DNA from: RGIG5675 sp050943435
GTDB lineage: Bacteria; Bacillota; Clostridia; Oscillospirales; Ruminococcaceae
Length of the DNA stretch: 28,247 nucleotides
Reading direction: 5' to 3'
Assembly (NCBI GenBank): GCA_050943435.1
Contig: JBMNPE010000012.1
Location: forward strand, 1 to 28,247
Positions within the stretch are counted from its first letter, which is position 1. Every line of letters begins with the position of its first letter. Shown here piece after piece: positions 1 through 7,211 of this stretch. A program made the position numbers and the translations under genes. Below the pieces are notes generated by a model. That model did no database searches and was not told the DNA's origin. It saw nothing but the letters and a program-made list of their open reading frames with translations.

Positions 1-22
1 TGATGAGTGAGGAGGCCTCAGA

Positions 23-1021
23 GTGAAAAGGCTAGTATCTTTTTTCGGAGACAAATCCCCAGTTTTTGAAGAACTCAATAACAGGGCAAAGGAATATGCA
101 CTTGAAAAAAATATTGAGTTTGTGTGGGATCCTCAGCTCCCATTTGACTGGGACGATGTAGTGGAAAATTTGAATAATTCAGATGCTGCACTCATAGATA
201 TCCAGCCATACAATGAATCAGTGTTCAGCAGGATGAACGACAGGTGCAAGATACTGATAAGGTTCGGAGTCGGATATGACGCGGTAGATCTTGATGCTGC
301 TACCAGGCATGGGATTTGTGTAGCCAGAACCGCAGGGGCAAACAAGACCGGTGTTGCTGAGATGGCTCTTACCCAGATCCTTGCGGTAAACCGTCAGCTC
401 GGAGAGAACAGGAAGGTTATTGAGTCGGGACACTGGGTTAAAAATCAGGGACATGAGCTGCTGGGGAAACGTGTGGGTATCCTCGGCTTTGGAAATATCG
501 GCAGACAGCTCGCAAAACTGCTCAAGGGCTTTTCCTGCGAGATTCTTGTTTACGATAACCACAGGGATGAAGAAGCAGCAGGCAGGGCTGGTGTGAGATA
601 TGCAGGTCTTGATGAAATATTCTCCACATGTGATGCCATCAGCGTCCATCTCCCGTACAACGAGAACACCCATCATATCATCGGTGAACACTACCTGAGA
701 ATGATGAAGAAGGATGCTGTTATTGTCTGCACTGCAAGAGGGAATATCGTAGATGAAGACGCCCTGTACGAGGTGCTGGCAGAGCACAGGATAGGAGGAG
801 CCGGACTTGATGTATATGCGACTGAGCCTCTCCCGGCTGATTCGAAGCTGATCGGCCTGGATAACCTGGTGCTCACTCCTCACGTTTCTAGCCAGACTGT
901 CGAATCAAACTGGAATATCTACAAGAGGGGCATAGAGATAGCAGCAGATTTCTTTGAAGGGAAAGAGCTGGGCAGAGCAGACCTGCTGAACCCGTCCTAT
1001 GCTGAATATCCCAGGGCTTGA
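23..1021 (+). CDS. D-isomer-specific 2-hydroxyacid dehydrogenase (glyoxylate/hydroxypyruvate reductase-like)
   Basis: NAD(P)H-dependent oxidoreductase that interconverts a 2-keto acid and a D-2-hydroxy acid in the cytosol. The 332-residue length is normal for the family. Visible features are the nucleotide-binding loop GFGNIG (155-160), an acidic residue D178 at the end of the second strand (suggesting NADH preference), and the catalytic triad R239 (in TARGNIVDE), E268 (in ATEPL) and H287 (in TPHVSS). The start is GTG, chosen because GGAGG at 11-15 lies 7 bases upstream. A possible stop of an upstream gene (TGA at 1, 4 or 8) suggests this is not the first gene of its operon. An 88-base gap separates it from the next gene. 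The exact substrate cannot be read from the sequence; phosphoglycerate-, lactate-, hydroxypyruvate- and glyoxylate-type enzymes share these motifs. Its position before two PAL-like propellers makes glyoxylate an attractive candidate (inference). Confidence 0.88.
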   Translation: MKRLVSFFGDKSPVFEELNNRAKEYALEKNIEFVWDPQLPFDWDDVVENLNNSDAALIDIQPYNESVFSRMNDRCKILIRFGVGYDAVDLDAATRHGICVARTAGANKTGVAEMALTQILAVNRQLGENRKVIESGHWVKNQGHELLGKRVGILGFGNIGRQLAKLLKGFSCEILVYDNHRDEEAAGRAGVRYAGLDEIFSTCDAISVHLPYNENTHHIIGEHYLRMMKKDAVIVCTARGNIVDEDALYEVLAEHRIGGAGLDVYATEPLPADSKLIGLDNLVLTPHVSSQTVESNWNIYKRGIEIAADFFEGKELGRADLLNPSYAEYPRA

Positions 1022-1062
1022 GAATAAGAGGAATTAGGCGGAAACTCTTCTATTAATGTCTA

Positions 1063-1072
1063 TTGTATACAA
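1063..1072. promoter_or_regulatory. Palindrome TTGTATACAA, GntR/FCD-type operator candidate
   Basis: A perfect 10-base palindrome lies 38 bases before the first propeller gene, in the only sizeable gap early in the operon. The GTATAC core with flanking T/A resembles operators of FadR-subfamily (FCD) GntR regulators, which often control sugar-acid catabolism. No regulator gene of that family is intact in the window. The match is by consensus only. Confidence 0.4.
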
Positions 1073-1109
1073 CAGATAGAGTTGCGAATCGAATTTAGGA
1101 GATGTTGTC

Positions 1110-2192
1110 ATGAAAGTTCTGCATTGTGAAGATAACAGGGCAAAAAAACAGAAGGTTGTTCTCGAGACAGAGGATTCCCGTTTCTGCTATGAACTCGATA
1201 TGGATTATGCGAAGGGTCTTCCCCAGAAATATAAGCATATCCCCTATGCAGGAAATATTGCCGGAGGGGCCGTCGATGCTGAAGACAATCTTTATCTCGG
1301 CCTGAGGGGCGGATCTTACATGAGTACAAAGCCGGCGTCCTGCCTGGTAAAGCTGGATAAAGAAGGAAATTACCTTGAGAGCATTGGCGAAGGCATTATT
1401 GGAGGCCTGCATTTCTTTGAATGTACTGATCACGATTCTGTTGTTATTGTCGATGCTGCTTCGAATTACGCGTATGAGATGTCCATGGACGGCAAAAGCG
1501 TTATCAGGACATTCGGAACAAAGGGCAGAGACAACGGAAACGGGATGGACATCGAATCTGCATTCCTCGAAACACGGCTGCACCGTGGCCTTTTTGCGAC
1601 GGAACCGTTTGAAGGACTCAACATGGAGAATTCACTGGCCTGGAAGATGGCCTATGACGCTTCAGAAATGGGAGGACCTTTCCACAATCCTACAGATGTA
1701 GATATGGATTCTGAAGGAAACTACTATTTTTCGGACGGATACGGGAACTGTGCCGTGCAGAAGTTTGACAGGGAAGGAAATTTTGTAAAGACCTGGGGCG
1801 GAAAAGGGGTTTACGACGGAGAAACCGACACCCCTGGGAAGATGCTCATCCCTCATTCGATATGCGTAGATGCAAACGATCACATCTGGGTATGCGACAG
1901 GGAGAAGGACGCAGTTCACATCTTTGATACCGAAGGGAATGTCATCGGATATCTGAGCCATAACCTGGGTCAGCCTTCCGGAGTCGACTGTGACAGCGAG
2001 CATATATATGTCGTAGGGAGGGCAGGCTATCTTACAATTTTTGATCTTGAACTAAATGTGGTCGGCAAGCTCGGATTTTATAACGGAAATCTGCGGGCCC
2101 ACCATATTGCGGCAGACAGCGCAGGAAATCTTTATTTGTTCCCGACTCATGCAAACAACGAACACCAGGTTATCAAGCTGAAAAGGATTTGA
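1110..2192 (+). CDS. NHL-repeat beta-propeller, PAL-like lyase family, copy 1
   Basis: A 360-residue cytosolic NHL propeller with no signal peptide or membrane segment. Repeats of the form DxxGNxYxxD and FDxEGNxV run through the protein. The layout matches peptidyl-alpha-hydroxyglycine alpha-amidating lyase (PAL): GNIAGGAVD..LRGG (R66, equivalent to rat R533), a His at the start of repeat 2 (H101, equivalent to H585), NPTDV..FSDGYGN (Y211, equivalent to Y654), PHSICVD (H249, equivalent to H690), CDRE (R264, equivalent to R706) and RAHHIA (H331, equivalent to H786). The residue after H331 is His, where PAL and the second copy have Asp. ATG follows AGGAG (1097-1101) by 8 bases. The stop overlaps the leader of the paralogue, so the two are co-translated. 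Known PALs release glyoxylate from a carbinolamide; the substrate here is unknown. An ordinary non-enzymatic NHL protein remains possible. Confidence 0.8.
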   Translation: MKVLHCEDNRAKKQKVVLETEDSRFCYELDMDYAKGLPQKYKHIPYAGNIAGGAVDAEDNLYLGLRGGSYMSTKPASCLVKLDKEGNYLESIGEGIIGGLHFFECTDHDSVVIVDAASNYAYEMSMDGKSVIRTFGTKGRDNGNGMDIESAFLETRLHRGLFATEPFEGLNMENSLAWKMAYDASEMGGPFHNPTDVDMDSEGNYYFSDGYGNCAVQKFDREGNFVKTWGGKGVYDGETDTPGKMLIPHSICVDANDHIWVCDREKDAVHIFDTEGNVIGYLSHNLGQPSGVDCDSEHIYVVGRAGYLTIFDLELNVVGKLGFYNGNLRAHHIAADSAGNLYLFPTHANNEHQVIKLKRI

Positions 2193-2209
2193 AAACGAGG
2201 GTTACAGAA

Positions 2210-3283
2210 ATGGAGATCAGACATTTGAACGAAGATAGATCCCGGGAGCAGAAACTTATTGTCGGGACAGAGGACGGAACATTCAGATATGAGGTGCTGA
2301 TGGATTATCCCAAGGGACTCCCTGATGACCTGGCCTTGGTACCTTACTCTGGAAACATAAGCGGAGGAACAGTAGACAGCGAAGGAAACCTCCTCTGCGG
2401 ACTCCGGGGCGGCTCGATGATGAATGGGGAACCTGTGACCCAGATTCTCAAATTCGATTCTGACGGAAATTATATAGAGAGCCTGGGTAAAGGTGCCATA
2501 AGCGGAACCATTCACTTCATCGCGGAAGCCCCGGATGGAAGAATTTACATAACGATCAGCAGCGGAAATTACTGCATCATTCTTTCGAAGGACGGAAGCA
2601 CTGAGAGGATCTGCGGACCTGAAAACGAGGAAGGAGAGAGCAGCATCGACAGCATTTATCTGGATCTTCTCCTGCATAAGGGCATTATTCCTACAGAACC
2701 TTTCCATGGCCGCAAGATGGATATGTATGCATGGTCCAGATACATAGAGACTGGAAAAATGCGCGGCCCCTTCCATAACCCTACAGATGTTTCCTTTGAC
2801 TCAAAGGGCAACTGTTATTTCTCCGATGGGTATTCAAATTTTGCAGTCCATAAGTACGACAGCAGAGGCAATTACATCAAGAGCTTCGGAGGAAAGGGGG
2901 TTATAGATCCCACGAAGGACACTCCAGGCAAGTTCCTGGTTCCCCATTCGATATGTGTCGATGCAAACGACAATATCTGGGTCTGTGACAGAGAGAAGGA
3001 TGCTGTGCACGTTTTTGACAATGAAGGAAATGTCATTGGTTATGCAAGAGGAAATATGGGACAGCCTTCGGGAGTTGATACAGACGGGAAATATGTTTAT
3101 GTTGCGGGCCGCGGAGGATATCTGACGATCTTTGATCTCGAAATGAACATTGTCGGAGAACTCGGATTTTTCAATGGCAATCTAAGAGCCCACGACATAG
3201 CAGCAGACAAGAATGGAAACCTATATCTTTTCCCGACAAAAGCCAATTACGAGCACCAGATTATCGCTCTGAAGAGGGTATGA
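2210..3283 (+). CDS. NHL-repeat beta-propeller, PAL-like lyase family, copy 2
   Basis: A 357-residue paralogue of the preceding gene, colinear over its whole length; the two are clearly a tandem duplication. The ATG at 2210 is preferred over the in-frame TTG at 2189 because GAGGG (2197-2201) sits at proper spacing and the N-terminus then aligns residue for residue with copy 1 (MEIRHLNEDR against MKVLHCEDNR). Putative active-site residues by alignment to PAL are R66, H102, Y208 (FSDGYSN), H246 (PHSICVD), R261 (CDRE), H328 and D329 (RAHDIA). Unlike copy 1, it keeps the Asp after the third zinc His. There is no export signal. It is followed after 48 bases by the ABC ATPase gene, which ties it to uptake of a specific compound. 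The biochemical role is inferred, not known. Confidence 0.8.
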   Translation: MEIRHLNEDRSREQKLIVGTEDGTFRYEVLMDYPKGLPDDLALVPYSGNISGGTVDSEGNLLCGLRGGSMMNGEPVTQILKFDSDGNYIESLGKGAISGTIHFIAEAPDGRIYITISSGNYCIILSKDGSTERICGPENEEGESSIDSIYLDLLLHKGIIPTEPFHGRKMDMYAWSRYIETGKMRGPFHNPTDVSFDSKGNCYFSDGYSNFAVHKYDSRGNYIKSFGGKGVIDPTKDTPGKFLVPHSICVDANDNIWVCDREKDAVHVFDNEGNVIGYARGNMGQPSGVDTDGKYVYVAGRGGYLTIFDLEMNIVGELGFFNGNLRAHDIAADKNGNLYLFPTKANYEHQIIALKRV

Positions 3284-3331
3284 AAATGGGACCGATTTTA
3301 GACCTAAATGGGAAATTTGAGAGGCAGCGCA

Positions 3332-4834
3332 ATGGATAATGAAGTTTTACTGAAGAGCAAGATGATCAACAAAAGCTTTGGCCCTACTCATGCCGTTGCT
3401 GATTACAATTTCGAGATACGACGCGGAGAGGTCAGAGGCCTCATCGGAGAGAATGGGTCCGGCAAATCGACTTTCACATCCATAGTTGCAGGAGTTCAGC
3501 AGCCGGACAGCGGTGAGATGGAGCTGCTAGGGAAGAAATATGCTCCAAAAACAATGCTTGACGCACAGAAAAACGGTGTTGCGATGATAGTCCAGGAGAT
3601 GGCAACTATTTCAGACATCACTGTGGCAGCCAATATCTTCGCAGGGAAAGAGAAAAGATTTCTGAACAAACTTGGATTCATTGATACCAAGGCTATGAAC
3701 AGGGAAGCCCAGAAGATACTGGATGAAATTGGGGCTTCCGGTATATCTCCTTCAGCGAATATCGAGACTCTTTCGTTTGAAGACAGGAAAGTCGTTGAGA
3801 TAGCCAGGGCAATGTATGATTCTCCGCAACTGCTCATCGTTGACGAAACTACAACAGCACTTCCTCAGAAGGGCAGGGACATCCTTTATCAAGTGATAAA
3901 GGATATGCAGGCAAAAAACAACGCAGTCATATTCATAAGCCACGATCTGGAAGAACTGGTTGAAGTCTGCAACTGCGTAACAGTAATGAGAGACGGGCAC
4001 CTGATAAAGAATCTCTCAAAAGATGAAATGCAGATCAACCGCATGAGAGAGCTCATGGTCGGAAGGGAGCTCGTAGGTTCTTACTTCAGGACCGACTGGG
4101 ACGGAAGCTTTGGGGAAAAGGTAGTCCTCAGGGCTGAGAACGTCACAGATGGACCTCTCGAGGAATTCTCTTTTGAGCTTCACGAAGGAGAGATTCTGGG
4201 GATAGGCGGACTTTCAGAATGCGGGATTCACGAAGTCGGGAGGGTTGCATTCGGGATTGACAAGCCAATTACAGGAAAGGTCACATGCGAGCCCTCCGGA
4301 GTGGAAATCAAGAACCCTCAGATTGCTATAGACAACTCCATGGGCTATGTGTCCAAGAACAGAGATAAAGAAGCTCTTATTCTCAACGCACCAATAGAGA
4401 ACAACATCGTGCTTCCGTCTCTGAAGAAACTGAGAAAGCATGGACTGATATTCCCGAAGGATGAGAAAAAGCTGGCCCAGGAGCAGATCAAGAACCTCAA
4501 TATCAAGTGTGTGTCTGAAAAGCAGTACGTCATGGAACTTTCCGGAGGAAATAAGCAGAAGGTTGTTTCGGCAAAGTGGATAGGCAATGATACTCAGATA
4601 TTCATTCTTGACTGCCCGACGAGAGGAATAGACATAGGCGTAAAGAAAATGATGTACGACCTTCTCTACGAGCTCAAGAAGGAAGGCAAATCAATCCTGA
4701 TAATTTCAGAAGAGCTTCCGGAAGTTATCGGAATGAGTGACAGAATACTGATCCTGAAAGACGGGCATTTGTCAAAGGAATTTTTCAGAAGCCCTGATCT
4801 TACAGAGAACGACATCATCCATTACATGGTATAG
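3332..4834 (+). CDS. Sugar ABC transporter ATP-binding protein, RbsA type (two fused ATPase domains)
   Basis: Energises the carbohydrate importer on the inner face of the membrane. The protein is 500 residues, the usual RbsA/MglA length. N-terminal domain: Walker A GENGSGKST (39-47), signature LSFEDRK (147-153), Walker B LLIVDE (167-172) and switch His204. C-terminal domain: no Walker A lysine (IGGLSECG around 291), as is typical of this class, signature LSGGNKQK (403-410), and Walker B FILDCPT (424-430) in which the usual catalytic Glu is Cys428. The domains keep opposite halves of the catalytic set, so one ATP site is probably the active one. The ATG at 3332 is chosen over an in-frame ATG at 3308 because GAGAGG (3319-3324) precedes it by 7 bases. 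The permease gene starts 21 bases downstream. Confidence 0.93.
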   Translation: MDNEVLLKSKMINKSFGPTHAVADYNFEIRRGEVRGLIGENGSGKSTFTSIVAGVQQPDSGEMELLGKKYAPKTMLDAQKNGVAMIVQEMATISDITVAANIFAGKEKRFLNKLGFIDTKAMNREAQKILDEIGASGISPSANIETLSFEDRKVVEIARAMYDSPQLLIVDETTTALPQKGRDILYQVIKDMQAKNNAVIFISHDLEELVEVCNCVTVMRDGHLIKNLSKDEMQINRMRELMVGRELVGSYFRTDWDGSFGEKVVLRAENVTDGPLEEFSFELHEGEILGIGGLSECGIHEVGRVAFGIDKPITGKVTCEPSGVEIKNPQIAIDNSMGYVSKNRDKEALILNAPIENNIVLPSLKKLRKHGLIFPKDEKKLAQEQIKNLNIKCVSEKQYVMELSGGNKQKVVSAKWIGNDTQIFILDCPTRGIDIGVKKMMYDLLYELKKEGKSILIISEELPEVIGMSDRILILKDGHLSKEFFRSPDLTENDIIHYMV

Positions 4835-4855
4835 CTGAAAGGAAGAGGGTTAGAA

Positions 4856-5803
4856 ATGGCAGCCAAGGCAAAAAAAATTGGTGCAAACAAAGTTCAGGAA
4901 TTTGCACCTGTTATCGGTATTGTGGTCCTTGCGATTATCTTCCAGATTGCAACCGGAGGCAAGCTCCTGACAGGCAGCAATATCAAGGTAATCCTGAACA
5001 CATTGTTTACGTACCTGATTGTTTCAATAGGAGCCACCTTCGTTTATACAGCCGGCGGAATGGACATGTCGGTCGGAGGACTGTTAGGCATCTGTGCACT
5101 TCTTGTGTCTGTCGGCATGAATGCGGGAAGTGCCCTTCTGGGTCTCCTTCTGGCGGTGCTCATGGGAGCTCTGAGCGGATTCATAAATGGAGGCGTCCAG
5201 GTTATGTGGGGTATTCCGCCTTTCGTAATGTCCCTCTGCCTCAGATACATCTACCGCGGGATCCTTGTGACAGTCAATGAGACTGTAGGGAACATCAAAG
5301 TGCCTTCTGAGTATCAGGACTATGACAACACTATTTTGAAGTTCGTTGTCCTTGTTGCTGTTTTTGCTGTAGCCTGGGTGCTCTTCTACAGAACCCGCAT
5401 TGGAAAGGCAGCAAAAGCCATAGGCGGAAATTCTGTTGCAGCTGAACAGTCCGGAATATCGGTGAGAAAATACACGATCATTGTCTACATCATCACCGGT
5501 ATCTGCGTAGCTATTGCCTCTTTCTTTACCACAGCCAGACAGGTCGGAGTGGTCACGGATACAGGAAGCGGACTGGAGCTCAATGTCCTTGTTTCTGTGG
5601 TAATAGGAGGACTTGGTATCAGGGGAGGCGCAGCATCGAGCCTCAAATGCTGCCTCATAGGTTCTGTCATAGTCGCCATGCTCAACAACGGTCTTGTTCT
5701 TGCAGGTGTGCCATCGACGATGGTTGAAGGAATTAAGGGACTCCTGTTCCTTGTGGTTGTCTTCCTCACCTATGAGCGCAGACCTGGAGACATCATCTAT
5801 TAA
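4856..5803 (+). CDS. Sugar ABC transporter permease 1 (RbsC/LsrC-like)
   Basis: Integral membrane subunit of the importer, 315 residues, rich in hydrophobic segments typical of the BPD_transp_2 family. Diagnostic stretches are the GGMDMSVGGLLGICAL region after the second helix, the conserved RTRIGKAAKAIGGN cytoplasmic loop with EQSGISVRKY that contacts the ATPase, and VVIGGLGIRGG towards the C-terminus. The start is supported by an AGAGGG leader just upstream. A second, different permease of the same family lies after the binding protein, so the pore is probably a heterodimer as in LsrCD or YtfT-YjfF systems. Substrate cannot be deduced from the permease. Confidence 0.92.
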   Translation: MAAKAKKIGANKVQEFAPVIGIVVLAIIFQIATGGKLLTGSNIKVILNTLFTYLIVSIGATFVYTAGGMDMSVGGLLGICALLVSVGMNAGSALLGLLLAVLMGALSGFINGGVQVMWGIPPFVMSLCLRYIYRGILVTVNETVGNIKVPSEYQDYDNTILKFVVLVAVFAVAWVLFYRTRIGKAAKAIGGNSVAAEQSGISVRKYTIIVYIITGICVAIASFFTTARQVGVVTDTGSGLELNVLVSVVIGGLGIRGGAASSLKCCLIGSVIVAMLNNGLVLAGVPSTMVEGIKGLLFLVVVFLTYERRPGDIIY

Positions 5804-5810
5804 AAAAGAA

Positions 5811-5832
5811 TTTCTTATAAACATATAAGAAA
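5811..5832 (+). promoter_or_regulatory. 9-bp inverted repeat just before the binding-protein gene
   Basis: The arms TTTCTTATA (5811-5819) and TATAAGAAA (5824-5832) are perfect inverse complements around a 4-base loop. The element sits between the permease stop and the AAGGAG ribosome site (5834-5839) of the lipoprotein gene. It may be an RNA hairpin that separates or stabilises the binding-protein transcript, or a protein-binding site. Confidence 0.5.
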
Positions 5833-5844
5833 GAAGGAGAAAAA

Positions 5845-7005
5845 ATGAAAAAGAGATTTTTATCGGTACTGCTGATCCTTTCATTGATGATCACCATGGT
5901 GCTCTCCGGATGTGGAGGGACCAGCGGGGAAGCCTCTTCAGGCACAACTTCAGAAAGCACTTCTTCCGACAGTTCAGGATCCAGCTCAGACCTGACACAT
6001 TACGACATCGGCATTCTCCCCTGGAGCCTGTCGGATACCGAGATAGTCCGGCTCATGGACTGGTGTGAAGACATCGGAGAAGAGCTCAATATCACTTTCC
6101 ACTGGGTACAGAGCTCTACTGATGAAACCCTGATCACAAACATCGAGACTCTGATACAGGCAGGATGCGACGCAATAATGCCTTTCTACATCAACGAGTC
6201 TGTTGTAGAAGTTTGTGATGAAAACCAGGTCTATTTTGCACAGTTCTGCTCAACTATCGAAGGCGAAGTGCTGGAAGCAGCCGAAGCTTCCGAATACTGG
6301 CTGGGCAACTGCCATGAAAACGACACCGCTTCCGGGCTTGCCATGGTCCAGTCCCTTTATGATCAGGGAGCCAGGAACTTCACAGTTATCGGAATTCCTG
6401 CAGGCCAGCAGCCTATAGGTGATGCAAGGTTTGAATCCTTCAAGGATGGAATAGAAACCCTTCAGGAGAGCGATCCGGATGTCCAGCTGCTCGGCGAGTA
6501 CAGAGGGCTTGAGTCTCCTGATGCAGTCGAGAATTTCCTGAGCCTCTATCCAGAGATGGACGGCATCTGCAATGCATGCGGCGGCGGCGGAAGGAACGAA
6601 GCAATTGTCCAGATAATCGACAACGGCGGGTATTCCGACCAGATAAGGTATGGATGCATTAACGCTGTTGAAGACTATGAGTATTGGTTCAATACAGGCG
6701 CACTTGACTTCATGGTCTGCGGGCAGCATCCGGATGCCATATTCACGTTCGTAATGGTTTATAACGCTCTCACCGGAAACAGACTGTCAGACGAACCGAT
6801 ATACATGAATATGAACTATCTTTATGTGACACCTGACAATATGGAAGACTACTCCAAGTACATAATGGGAGACACGTATCCTTATACGATGGATGAACTC
6901 AAGCAGTTCATAAAGATATTCAATCCTGATGCAACAGCTGACATGCTCATTGAGGCTGCAGCAAACTACAGCGTCGAGGACGTTGTGTCAAGGAGAGAAG
7001 GCTGA
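5845..7005 (+). CDS. Sugar ABC transporter substrate-binding lipoprotein
   Basis: Captures the substrate outside the cell and delivers it to the permeases. The 386-residue protein starts with a lysine-rich, hydrophobic signal peptide ending in the lipobox LSGC, with lipid-modified Cys23. A serine/threonine/glycine-rich linker of about 30 residues follows, then the mature type I periplasmic-binding fold (Peripla_BP_4-like): DIGILPWSLSD at its start, a central inter-lobe region near GIPAGQQPIGDARFESF, and a C-terminal lobe with GNRLSDEPIYMN. AAGGAG lies 5 bases before ATG. Aromatic and acidic residues are common, as in sugar binders, but ligand identity cannot be deduced. It sits between the two permease genes, with hairpins on both sides that could set its expression apart from its neighbours. 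Confidence 0.92.
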   Translation: MKKRFLSVLLILSLMITMVLSGCGGTSGEASSGTTSESTSSDSSGSSSDLTHYDIGILPWSLSDTEIVRLMDWCEDIGEELNITFHWVQSSTDETLITNIETLIQAGCDAIMPFYINESVVEVCDENQVYFAQFCSTIEGEVLEAAEASEYWLGNCHENDTASGLAMVQSLYDQGARNFTVIGIPAGQQPIGDARFESFKDGIETLQESDPDVQLLGEYRGLESPDAVENFLSLYPEMDGICNACGGGGRNEAIVQIIDNGGYSDQIRYGCINAVEDYEYWFNTGALDFMVCGQHPDAIFTFVMVYNALTGNRLSDEPIYMNMNYLYVTPDNMEDYSKYIMGDTYPYTMDELKQFIKIFNPDATADMLIEAAANYSVEDVVSRREG

Positions 7006-7029
7006 GCAGAAAGGGCCCTGCCCTTTTGC
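7006..7029 (+). promoter_or_regulatory. GC-rich hairpin directly after the binding-protein stop
   Basis: The arms AAAGGGC (7010-7016) and GCCCTTT (7020-7026) pair around a CCT loop, and flanking GC bases (7006-7007 and 7028-7029) could extend the stem. A weak T stretch follows near 7040. It may be a leaky terminator or a 3' stabiliser that raises the amount of binding-protein mRNA relative to the downstream genes. Confidence 0.45.
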
Positions 7030-7071
7030 CGGATCCTGATTTTTCCTTAAGGACATTCCCGTTTAATGGTG

Positions 7072-7136
7072 CTCCTGGCCAGACAATATGTGCTCTGGTC
7101 CAGCACGGGACTTGGCAGTACGAGCCTGGCCAGGAG
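7072..7136 (+). repeat. Long-range 11-bp inverted repeat with an inner hairpin
   Basis: CTCCTGGCCAG (7072-7082) is perfectly complementary to CTGGCCAGGAG (7126-7136), enclosing 43 bases. Inside, CTGG and CCAG around 7094-7102 form a smaller hairpin. The 206-base gap between the lipoprotein and second permease genes otherwise holds no gene that I can support. The shape suggests a structured leader RNA or a processing/attenuation element; I do not recognise it as a known riboswitch. Confidence 0.5.
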
Positions 7137-7211
7137 AACAGAACCATCAATGCTGACAGCAACATTCATTAGATCCACAAGATATGGCAAGAATTTTTCA
7201 GAGGTTTAGTT

